A stretch of 64,000 bases of DNA from G965276765 sp965276825. Lineage in GTDB: Bacteria > Actinomycetota > Acidimicrobiia > Acidimicrobiales > Palsa-688. The stretch spans positions 1,426,001-1,490,000 of the forward strand of contig OZ255630.1 in the NCBI GenBank assembly GCA_965276825.1, written 5' to 3'. The translations under genes and the position numbers were made by a program. The notes below the pieces were generated by a model, which saw only the letters and a list, made by a program, of their open reading frames with translations, had not been told where the DNA came from and ran no database searches. Shown piece after piece: positions 42,805-50,581 of the stretch. Position 1 is the first letter of the stretch; each line of letters opens with the position of its first letter.

Positions 42805-43650
42805 ATGAGCTGGCGGATCGGGGTGGTCCACACGACCAGGTACGACTACGCCCGCGAGGTGCGCTCGTCCTACAACGAGGCCCGCATCACGCCGCTCACG
42901 ACCCTCGACCAGCTGGTCCTCGAGGCGACGGTGACCGTGACCCCCTCGGTCGAGGTGTTCCGGTACCTCGACTACTGGAGCTCGGTGGTCCACGCCTTCA
43001 ACATCGACGTGCCCCACTCGGAGATGGCCGTCGTCGGCCGGTCCGTCGTGGACACCTCGACCGACGGCGTCGGCGGGTCGGGGGCGTCGTGGTCCGAGGT
43101 GATCGACCCGCTCGTCGCCGACGACTGGGCCGAGCTGCTGGCCCCGACCCCGATCGTCGCCGCCGACGACGCGCTGCACGCGGTGGCCGAGGAGCTCCGG
43201 GCCGGTGCGGCCTCCCCGACCGACGCCGGAGCCGCGGCCGTGGGGTGGGTGCGCGACCAGCTCGACTACGTGACGGGCACGACCGGTGTGCACACCTCGG
43301 CCATCGAGGCGTGGCACGGCGGGCGCGGCGTGTGCCAGGACTTCGCCCACCTGACCCTCGCGCTGGCCCGCGCCATGGGCATCCCGGCCAGGTACTGCTC
43401 GGGCTACCTCCACCCGCACCCGGAGGCGGGCATCGGCCAGGCCGTGGTCGGGCAGAGCCACGCCTGGGTCGAGCTGTGGACCGGGGAGTGGCGCGGCGTC
43501 GACCCCACCAGCGGCGAGGACGCCGGCGAGCGCCACGTGCTCGTCGCCCGCGGACGCGACTACGGCGACGTGACCCCGATCAAGGGCGTGCTCAACGGCG
43601 GCCTCACCGCCGCGCTGGAGGTCGGGGTGGAGCTGACCCGGCTGGCGTGA
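42805..43650 (+). CDS. Transglutaminase-like cysteine protease family protein
   Basis: 281 residues from the ATG at 42805 (MSWRIGVVHTTRYDYAREVR). It carries an N-terminal Bact_transglu_N strand domain (SYNEARITPLTTLDQLVLEA) and the catalytic core: GRGVCQDFAHLTLALARAMG (Cys), AVVGQSHAWVELWTGEWRG (His) and VDPTSGEDAGERHVLVARGR (Asp). It probably acts as a protease or amidase on the product of the ATP-grasp enzyme. It is the third gene of the operon; the gap to the alpha-E gene is 67 nt. Confidence 0.93.
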   Translation: MSWRIGVVHTTRYDYAREVRSSYNEARITPLTTLDQLVLEATVTVTPSVEVFRYLDYWSSVVHAFNIDVPHSEMAVVGRSVVDTSTDGVGGSGASWSEVIDPLVADDWAELLAPTPIVAADDALHAVAEELRAGAASPTDAGAAAVGWVRDQLDYVTGTTGVHTSAIEAWHGGRGVCQDFAHLTLALARAMGIPARYCSGYLHPHPEAGIGQAVVGQSHAWVELWTGEWRGVDPTSGEDAGERHVLVARGRDYGDVTPIKGVLNGGLTAALEVGVELTRLA

Positions 43651-43797
43651 GCGACCGCGCTGCGTGGCGACGATCCCCACGCCGGGTCGGGAGGGTAGAA
43701 CATGCTCATCCGGGTTCAGACAGGATCCGGCCGGCCCGATCTCGGGCCGGGCCGACCGTGCGGGCGGACGGCATCACCAACGGAAGGCGGTCGCTCC

Positions 43798-45861
43798 ATG
43801 ACCGAGCAACTCCATCGTCCCAGTTCGGGCCGAGACCCGGCCCTCCCCTCCCCCCGGCGCCGCCGGCGGGTCGGGGCGGCCTTCACGGCCTCGCTCCTCG
43901 CCGTCCCGGTCCTCGCCGGCGGCCTGGCCGCCATCGGCGCCGGGTCGGCGTCGGCGGCCGCCAGCTACCCGGTCCGCGCGACCGTCCCGGTCGGCACCGT
44001 GCCGGCGGGGGTGGCGGTCAACTCGTCCAAGGATCTCACCTACGTGGCCGACGCAGGGACGGGTGCGGCCGCCGGCACCGTGTCGGTCATCGACGGCGCG
44101 ACCAACCACGTGACCGCCACTGCGCCGGTCGGCACCCGTCCGACGGGCGTGGCCGACGAGACCGGCCAGCACTCGCTGTATGTCACCGACACCGGCTCCA
44201 ACCGCGTCACCGTGCTCGACGACGGCACCGGGCTGGCGCCCGACACCACCATCAGCGTCGGCGCGTCGCCATCGGGTGTGGCCGTCGACAACTCGACCGA
44301 CACCGTCTACGTGGCCAACACGGCCGACGGCACCGTGTCGGTCATCAACGGCGTCACCAACGCCCGCACGGCCACCGTCACCCTGGCCGCAGGCGTCAAC
44401 GGCGTGGCCGTCGATCCGGGCCTCGGTCTGGTCGAGGTGACCAACTCCACGGCCAACACCGTGTCGGTGATCAACGAGACGACCAACGCGGTCACCAGGA
44501 CCATCGCGCTGCCCGCGGGCAGCTCGCCGGTCGGGATCGCCGTCGACCCGTCGACCCACACCGCCTACGTGGCCGACTCCGGCCGCGCCTCGGTCTCGGT
44601 GATCGCCGACTCGAGCGGCGCCGTGACCGGCACCGTCAGGGTCGGCAGTGAGCCCCAGAGCGTCGGCGTCGACCCGGGCGAGCACGCCGCGTACGTGACC
44701 AACTTCGGCGCCAACACGGTCTCGGTGATCGACACGTCGACCAACGGCGTGCAGGGCAGCGCAACCCTCCCGGCGGGCTCGTCGCCGGTCGGCGTGGCCG
44801 CCAACCCTTCGACCCACGCGGTCTACGTGGCCGACTCCGGGGCGGGCAGCGTCTCGGTCCTGGCGCCTGCCGTCTCGCCGACGATCACCGGCAACCCGCC
44901 GGCCGCCGTCGTCGGCACCCCCTACTCGTACACCTTCGCCACCTCCGGCGTTCCTGACCCCACGGTCACGGTCACCGGCGGCTCGCTGCCGCCCGGTCTC
45001 ACGCTGTCGTCGACCGGCCGGCTGAGCGGGACGCCGACGACGTCGAGGCTGTCCAGCTTCACCGTCACCGCGTCGAGCTCGGTGAGCCCGCCGGCGAGCC
45101 GCACCGTCACCATGGAGATCGACCCGGTGCGACCCACCTCGTCGCCGGTGGTCGGCGCGGCGGCCACCGCCAACGGGGGCTATCTCCTCGTCACCGCGGC
45201 CGGGAGCGTCTACAACTACGGCACCGGCTTCCACGGCTCGCCCGTCGCCAGCCGCCTGTCGCTGACGTCGCCGATCGTCGGAGTGGCCGCCACGGCCAAC
45301 GGGGGCTACCTCCTCACCACCGCTGCGGGGAACGTCTACAACTACGGCACCGGCTTTCGCGGCTCGGTCCCGGCCAACCGGACCCACCTCACCTCGCCGG
45401 TCGTCGGCATCGCCTCGATCAGCACCGGCGGGTACGACCTGACCACCGCCGCGGGCAACGTCTACAACTACGGCGCCAGGTTCCACGGGTCGGTCCCGGC
45501 CAACCGGACCCACCTGACCTCGCCGGTCGTCGGCATCGCCACGACGGGCACGGGTGCGTACCTGCTCACGACCGCCGCGGGCAACGTCTACAACTACGGC
45601 ACCACGTTCCACGGGTCGGTCCCGGCCGAGAACACCCACCTGACGTCGGCCGTGATCGGCATCAGCGCCAATGCGGCCGGTGGCTACTACCTCACCACCA
45701 CCGGTGGCAACGTCTACAACTACGGCGTGGCCTTCCACGGCTCCCCCTTCGCCAACCGGGTCGGCCTGACCGCCCCGATCGTCGGGATCGCCGTGAGCAA
45801 GACGGGGGCCTACGTCCTCGCCGCCGCCCAGGCGAACGCCTACTACTACCCGGGCTCGTGA
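43798..45861 (+). CDS. Secreted beta-propeller protein with C-terminal NVYNYG repeats
   Basis: 687 residues from the ATG at 43798. An N-terminal basic stretch and signal peptide (FTASLLAVPVLAGGLAAIG, cut near ASAAAS) lead into seven or so YVTN-type propeller blades: VPAGVAVNSSKDLTYVADAG, SPSGVAVDNSTDTVYVANTA, SPVGVAANPSTHAVYVADSG. An Ig-like He_PIG domain follows (SLPPGLTLSSTGRLSGTPTT). The last 240 residues are six tandem copies of a 36- to 37-residue unit with GGYLLTTAAGNVYNYG and FHGSVPANRTHLTSPVVGI. The YVTN part is a structural or lyase-like propeller. The NVYNYG repeat is probably a second propeller. It is extracellular, and I see no anchor. Confidence 0.85.
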   Translation: MTEQLHRPSSGRDPALPSPRRRRRVGAAFTASLLAVPVLAGGLAAIGAGSASAAASYPVRATVPVGTVPAGVAVNSSKDLTYVADAGTGAAAGTVSVIDGATNHVTATAPVGTRPTGVADETGQHSLYVTDTGSNRVTVLDDGTGLAPDTTISVGASPSGVAVDNSTDTVYVANTADGTVSVINGVTNARTATVTLAAGVNGVAVDPGLGLVEVTNSTANTVSVINETTNAVTRTIALPAGSSPVGIAVDPSTHTAYVADSGRASVSVIADSSGAVTGTVRVGSEPQSVGVDPGEHAAYVTNFGANTVSVIDTSTNGVQGSATLPAGSSPVGVAANPSTHAVYVADSGAGSVSVLAPAVSPTITGNPPAAVVGTPYSYTFATSGVPDPTVTVTGGSLPPGLTLSSTGRLSGTPTTSRLSSFTVTASSSVSPPASRTVTMEIDPVRPTSSPVVGAAATANGGYLLVTAAGSVYNYGTGFHGSPVASRLSLTSPIVGVAATANGGYLLTTAAGNVYNYGTGFRGSVPANRTHLTSPVVGIASISTGGYDLTTAAGNVYNYGARFHGSVPANRTHLTSPVVGIATTGTGAYLLTTAAGNVYNYGTTFHGSVPAENTHLTSAVIGISANAAGGYYLTTTGGNVYNYGVAFHGSPFANRVGLTAPIVGIAVSKTGAYVLAAAQANAYYYPGS

Positions 45862-46021
45862 GGCGCGGGGACGCGGCGCCGGCGCCGTGAGCCCCGAACG
45901 ACCTGCACGACCTGCATCGCAGCACCCGCACCGCCACGGCCACCCGGCGTCACCTCCGGAAGCCGTGGCGGTGCTGCGCCGGGCGTGGTCGGGTCCCACC
46001 CGGCGCCTACCGTCGGGGGCC

Positions 46022-47242
46022 GTGCCCCCGACCAGCGTGCCCCCGACCAGCGTGCCCACAGCCGGCGAGCTGTCCGCCGGCGAGGCCCGCCGGGCCGCCC
46101 TGCGGGCCCAGGGGCTGCTCGGCGCGGAGGGCCGACCCCGCCGTCCCGCCGAGGTCATCGGCCGGGTCGGTGCCCTGCAGCTCGACACCATCTCCGTGCT
46201 GGCCAGGAGCCACGAGCTGGTCTGCCTGGCCAGGTGCGGCCCGCTCCCTCCCGGCGCGGTCGACGCGGCCTGCTGGGTGCGCACGCCCGGCTCGCCGGCC
46301 ACCACCTTCGAGTACTGGGCCCACGCCGCCTCCATCCTGCCCATCGACCTGTGGCCGTGGTTCGCCTTCCGCCGGCGCCGGTACCTGGCCCGCCACCAGC
46401 GGGCCGCGGCCGACGGTGCGGGGACCGGCGTGCCGGCGCCGGCGGTGCTGGCCGAGGTCCGGGGCCGCCTCGCCGCCGAGGGGACCCTCACCGCCACCGA
46501 GCTCGGCGGGGCCAAGCAGGGGGGCGAGTGGTGGGACTGGTCACCGGTCAAGGTCGCCGTCGAGCGGCTGCTCTCCGAGGGCGAGGTGGTCTGCACGTCG
46601 CGTCGCTCGTGGAAGCGGGAGTACCGCCTGGCGGCCGACGCTGTCCCCCACGACCTCCTCGACCTCGAGCCCGACGACGACGCCTGCGCCCGCCACCTCG
46701 TCGGCCTGGCCGGCCGCCACCTCGGGGTGGGCACGCTCCGCGACCTGGCCGACTACTGGCGCCTGCCGGTGGCGGCGGTCAGGGCGGCGGTGGTCGACAG
46801 CGGCCTGGTGCCCGTGCGCGTCGAGGGCTGGGACTCGCCGGGTTGGGCCGATGCGGCCGCCCTCGAGGCGCTGGGAGCGAGAGGCCGGCATCGCACCACC
46901 CTGCTCTCGCCGTTCGACTCCCTGATCTGGGACCGGCCCCGCACCGAGCGGATCTTCGACCTCCGCCACCGCCTCGAGGCCTACGTGCCCGCCGGCCGGC
47001 GCGTCCACGGCTACTTCGCCATGCCCGTGCTCGCCGGCGGCCGCATCGTCGCCCGGGTCGACCCGGCGAGGCGGGGCACCACCCTCGTCGCCAAGCGCGT
47101 CGGGCTCATCGACCCGGGTGCCGTGCCGGCGGTGGCGACCGCCCTCGTCGAGGCCGCCGCGTGGGTGGGGGCGGCGGCCGTCGCGGTGGAGGTCGTGGAC
47201 CCGGCCGGAGCCGCCGGGCCGCTGCGCCGGGCCCTGGGGTGA
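46022..47242 (+). CDS. AlkZ/YcaQ-like winged-helix DNA glycosylase family protein
   Basis: 406 residues if it begins at the GTG at 46022; GTGs at 46037 and 46052 are in frame because a 15-nt unit is tandemly repeated there, and the frame is open to 45887. The conserved part starts at LSAGEARRAALRAQGLLG. IGRVGALQLDTISVLARSHE contains the QxD motif used by AlkZ-family glycosylases that unhook interstrand crosslinks. Later HTH_42 motifs include GGEWWDWSPVKVAVERLLSE and LLSPFDSLIWDRPRTERIFD. In E. coli YcaQ repairs ICLs; in Streptomyces AlkZ gives azinomycin resistance. It lies alone, with no toxin or natural-product genes nearby. Confidence 0.85.
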   Translation: MPPTSVPPTSVPTAGELSAGEARRAALRAQGLLGAEGRPRRPAEVIGRVGALQLDTISVLARSHELVCLARCGPLPPGAVDAACWVRTPGSPATTFEYWAHAASILPIDLWPWFAFRRRRYLARHQRAAADGAGTGVPAPAVLAEVRGRLAAEGTLTATELGGAKQGGEWWDWSPVKVAVERLLSEGEVVCTSRRSWKREYRLAADAVPHDLLDLEPDDDACARHLVGLAGRHLGVGTLRDLADYWRLPVAAVRAAVVDSGLVPVRVEGWDSPGWADAAALEALGARGRHRTTLLSPFDSLIWDRPRTERIFDLRHRLEAYVPAGRRVHGYFAMPVLAGGRIVARVDPARRGTTLVAKRVGLIDPGAVPAVATALVEAAAWVGAAAVAVEVVDPAGAAGPLRRALG

Positions 47243-47285
47243 CCGGTCGCCACCCGGCGGCCGCCGTGGCCTACGGTCGCGGGCC

Positions 47286-47663
47286 ATGCCGCCGATCGAC
47301 ATCCAACTGGTGTCCATCCCCGTGTCCGACCAGGACCGGGCCAAGCGCTTCTACGAGCGGGTCCTCGGCTTCGAGGTGCTCGCCGACCGGGTGGTCACGC
47401 CGACCATGCGCTGGATCCAGCTGCGGCCGCCCGCCGCCCCCGTGTCGGTGTCGCTCGTGACCTGGTTTCCGACCATGGAGCCCGGATCGGTGCGGGGACT
47501 GGTGATCGGCAGCGACGACCTCGACACCGACGTCGACCGGCTCGAGGACCACGGGGTGGACCTCGGCGACGGCATCGTCGAGGAGCCGTGGGGCCGCTAC
47601 GTGGCCTTCACCGACCCCGACGGCAACGGCCTCGTCCTCCAGAGCCTCACGCCCGCCGCCTGA
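47286..47663 (+). CDS. VOC (glyoxalase/bleomycin-resistance) family protein
   Basis: 125 residues from the ATG at 47286: MPPIDIQLVSIPVSDQDRAK, RFYERVLGFEVLADRVV, then the second betaalphabetabetabeta module SVRGLVIGSDDLDTDVDRLE and YVAFTDPDGNGLVLQSL. This is one VOC unit with the usual metal-ligand positions (Gln7 and the Asp/Gln-rich C-terminal strand), so it probably acts as a dimer. The function (isomerase, dioxygenase or drug binding) cannot be told. It converges on and overlaps rhaB by 17 nt. Confidence 0.9.
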   Translation: MPPIDIQLVSIPVSDQDRAKRFYERVLGFEVLADRVVTPTMRWIQLRPPAAPVSVSLVTWFPTMEPGSVRGLVIGSDDLDTDVDRLEDHGVDLGDGIVEEPWGRYVAFTDPDGNGLVLQSLTPAA

Positions 47664-49107
47664 TCCGAGCGGCTTCCGCGTAGCGGGCGGTGGTCGCCTC
47701 GTCGGGCTGGTAGGTCCGCAGCCGGACCTGACCGGCGAGCAGCGACCGCAACTCCCAGCGGTCGGTCGGCACCACGCCGAGGGCGCCCGCCTGGACCAGG
47801 GCGTTGCCGAGCGCCGCGGCCTCGACCGGCCCGGCGACGACGGGCAGCCCGCAGGCGTCCGCGGTGAGCTGGCAGAGCAGGGCGTTGTGCACCCCTCCCC
47901 CGACCAGGTGCACCGTCGTGACGGGGCGCCCGGCGAGGGTCTCGGCCTGGAGCACGGCGCTGCGGTAGGCGACGGCCAGGCTGTCGACGATGGCGCGGGT
48001 CGTCTCGACGGGACCGACCGGTGCGACCGTGCCGGCGGCGGCGCAGGCCGAGGCGATCCGGTCGGGCATGTCGCCGGGGGCGAGGAGCTCGTCGCGGTCG
48101 ACGTCGAAGCACGACCGCAGCGTCGGGAGCTCGGCCGCCCGGGCCAGGAGGGCGGCCAGTGTGAGCGAGCGGTCCGTGCGGGCCCAGACCCGCATCGACT
48201 CCTGGAGCAGCCAGAGGCCCATGACGTTGCGGAGGAACCGGACGCTGCCGCCGATGCCCGCCTCGTTGGTGAAACCGGCGCGGTGCGCCGCGGGCGTGGT
48301 GACCGGATGGTCGAGCTCGACGCCCACGAGGGACCAGGTGCCACAGGAGATGTAGGCGAAGCCCGGGTCGGTGGCCGGGACGGCGAGCACGGCGGACGCG
48401 GTGTCGTGGGAGGCGACCGCGGTGACCGGCGGCCGCCGGTCGACGCCGAGGTCGGCGGCCACGTCAGCGGCGAGGGCTCCCACGACCTCGCCGGGCCCGA
48501 CCGTCGGCCCCCAGTGGCCGGGGGTCACGCCCGCGGCGGTGAGCAGCTCGGGGTCCCAGGCGCCGTCGGGGCCGACCAGCTGGGTGGTCGAGGCGTTGGT
48601 GACCTCGGTGCGACGCTCGCCGGTCAGCCAGTAGGCCAGGAGGTCGGGCACGAGCAGGACCGAGGCGGCGCCGTCGAGGTGCCCGGCGGCCAGGTCGGTG
48701 GCCAGCTGGTAGAGGGTGTTGAAGGGCTGCAGGGCGATGCCGGTGCGGGCCCAGATGCCGTCCGCGCCGAAGCGGCCGACGAGGTCGTCGTAGGCCGGTC
48801 CCGTCCTCGGGTCGCGGTGGTGCGCCGGGTTGCCGAGCAGGCTGCCGTCGGCCCGGAGCAGGCCGTAGTCCACCGCCCACGAGTCGATGCCGATCGAGTC
48901 GAGCGGGGCGGCGGCGGCGGCCAGCCCGTCGAGCACCCCGCGGTAGAGGCCCAGGATGTCCCAGTGGAGCCGGCCGGCGACGGGCACCGCGCCGTTGGCG
49001 AAGCGGGCCACCTGGCGCAGGTCGATGGCCGCCGTCGACACCTCCGCGACGTGGACCCGTCCGCTCGACGCGCCCAGGTCCACCGCCGCGACGCGGACCG
49101 TGGTCAC
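47647..49107 (-). CDS. rhaB: Rhamnulokinase
   Basis: 486 residues of the FGGY kinase family. VAAVDLGASSGRVHVAEV is the phosphate-1 motif with the DLGASSGR characteristic of rhamnulokinases. LDSIGIDSWAVDYGLLRADG supplies the sugar-binding and catalytic region. FAYISCGTWSLVGVELDHPV is the adenosine/phosphate-2 motif, and TVHLVGGGVHNALLCQLTAD the C-terminal Gly-rich loop. It phosphorylates L-rhamnulose at C1. It is the last gene of the rhamnose operon, 37 nt after the isomerase-like gene. Confidence 0.94.
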   Translation of the reverse strand: MTTVRVAAVDLGASSGRVHVAEVSTAAIDLRQVARFANGAVPVAGRLHWDILGLYRGVLDGLAAAAAPLDSIGIDSWAVDYGLLRADGSLLGNPAHHRDPRTGPAYDDLVGRFGADGIWARTGIALQPFNTLYQLATDLAAGHLDGAASVLLVPDLLAYWLTGERRTEVTNASTTQLVGPDGAWDPELLTAAGVTPGHWGPTVGPGEVVGALAADVAADLGVDRRPPVTAVASHDTASAVLAVPATDPGFAYISCGTWSLVGVELDHPVTTPAAHRAGFTNEAGIGGSVRFLRNVMGLWLLQESMRVWARTDRSLTLAALLARAAELPTLRSCFDVDRDELLAPGDMPDRIASACAAAGTVAPVGPVETTRAIVDSLAVAYRSAVLQAETLAGRPVTTVHLVGGGVHNALLCQLTADACGLPVVAGPVEAAALGNALVQAGALGVVPTDRWELRSLLAGQVRLRTYQPDEATTARYAEAARIRRRA

Positions 49108-49144
49108 CCGGCGCGGAGGCGACGCGACCCGCTCCCGAGATCGG

Positions 49145-50581
49145 TCACACGGTCACCAGCTCGACGCCGAGCAGCTCGGCGACGGCGGCCAGCTCGGCGC
49201 GGCGATGGCCGGTGCCGAGGGCCCAGTGGTGGGCCACGGCGGTGGCCGACCAGGCGTCGCACCACTCCCCCGGGTCCCGCCCGAAGTCCACCCGGGAGGT
49301 GGTGTTGCCGATCTGGAGTAGCGGGCCGCCGACGACCTCGCCCTCGGAGACCACGAAGCGGAGGCGCCCGTCGCGCCGCTGGGTGATGCCCAGGGCGGTG
49401 ACCGGGCCGCGGGCCACGTCGAGCTCGACGGACACGCCGTAGCCCCGCTTGCCGTGGTAGACGCCGAGGCCACGCAGGAGCGGCCGGTGCTGGCTGATGG
49501 CCAGGTGGGCGGGACCGTCGTGGCCCATCTCCACCACGTCGTCGGTGAAGTTCAGGGCCTGCAGCTCGGTGAAGCTGCCTCCGGCACCGAGGCGGTCGAG
49601 GACGAGCATGGCGAGGGAGGTGCGCAGCTCGTACTCCCCGCAGACCGGCACGTGGGCCGCGGTGAGCAGCGACGCGCCGAGGACCAGGCCGGCACCGAGG
49701 CGTTCGTGCACCTCGCCGTCGAGGCCGCGGTGGTAGTAGGCGAGCGAGTCGAGGGAGAAGTCGGCGACCAGGGCGTCGAGTCCGATGGCCACGCGCGCCG
49801 CCCACGCCAGGTCGTCGGGGTCGACCGAGTCGGCCAGGTCGAACGTCGCCCTGACCTCGTCGAGCTTGGCCGCCACGGCGCTCTCGCCGACCGCGGCGAC
49901 GCGCACCCGGAGGTCGTCGATCTCGATGACCTCGACGTGACCCCCGAGATGGGCGGGCACGAGGGTGAGGTCGGTCGACACGTCGTACATGCCGGGGTAC
50001 AGGTGGCCCATGAGCCCGTGGCGGCCGGTGCGCAGGACCCGGCGCACGCCGGCGGCCCTGACCCACCGCTCGACGCGGCGCCAGGCCCGCTCGTCGGCCA
50101 GGTAGCCCGACACCGAGCGGAAGGGGATCCCGCAGCGCTCGAAGGTGCTGCCGACCTCCGGCAGCGGGCAGGCCCCGCAGTAGGCCAGCCACTGGCCGGT
50201 GTCGAAGGTGGCGTGGTCCATGGACTCCGTGGGCTGCAGGTTGAGCAGCACCACGTCGGCGCCGGTGCGCTGGGCGATGGGCACGACCATCGTCGCGGTC
50301 ATGTAGGTGGCGAGGAACACGACGATCAGGTCGCAGCCGGCCTCCCTGAGGCGCTCGGCCGCGGCCGCCGCGTCGCGCTCGTCGGAGACGAACCCGACGT
50401 CGACGACGTCCGCGTCCCACGTGCCGAGGCGCGCCGCCACCACGTCGGCCGAGCGGCGCAGGGTCGGGAGCAGGTCGGGGAACTGCGGCCAGTAGGCCCC
50501 GAGCCCGCCGGCGACCAGGCCGACGACCGGCCGCACCGGTCGGGCGAGCGAGGGCGGCGCCGCCGACCGCGGGGCCGTCAC
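49145..50581 (-). CDS. FucI/AraA-like sugar isomerase family protein
   Basis: 478 residues from the GTG at 50581, whose last two bases overlap the aldolase/dehydrogenase TGA. The N-terminal Rossmann-like domains read VVGLVAGGLGAYWPQFPDLL, LIVVFLATYMTATMVVPIAQ and GADVVLLNLQPTESMDH. The C-terminal half has EYELRTSLAMLVLDRLG, DDVVEMGHDGPAHLAIS and SATAVAHHWALGTGH, giving the Glu, Glu/Asp and His expected for the Mn site of L-fucose or L-arabinose isomerases. Since the operon already has RhaI, its job is unclear: a second aldose-ketose pair (fucose, arabinose or a related 6-deoxy sugar) is my best guess. It is not an alternative RhaA by sequence. Confidence 0.72.
   Translation of the reverse strand: MTAPRSAAPPSLARPVRPVVGLVAGGLGAYWPQFPDLLPTLRRSADVVAARLGTWDADVVDVGFVSDERDAAAAAERLREAGCDLIVVFLATYMTATMVVPIAQRTGADVVLLNLQPTESMDHATFDTGQWLAYCGACPLPEVGSTFERCGIPFRSVSGYLADERAWRRVERWVRAAGVRRVLRTGRHGLMGHLYPGMYDVSTDLTLVPAHLGGHVEVIEIDDLRVRVAAVGESAVAAKLDEVRATFDLADSVDPDDLAWAARVAIGLDALVADFSLDSLAYYHRGLDGEVHERLGAGLVLGASLLTAAHVPVCGEYELRTSLAMLVLDRLGAGGSFTELQALNFTDDVVEMGHDGPAHLAISQHRPLLRGLGVYHGKRGYGVSVELDVARGPVTALGITQRRDGRLRFVVSEGEVVGGPLLQIGNTTSRVDFGRDPGEWCDAWSATAVAHHWALGTGHRRAELAAVAELLGVELVTV

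Noticed and set aside
43774..46734. Minus-strand open frame of nearly 1000 codons opposite the propeller protein
   Set aside because: The translation is repetitive because it mirrors the YVTN/NVYNYG repeats. No recognisable domain or ribosome-binding site.
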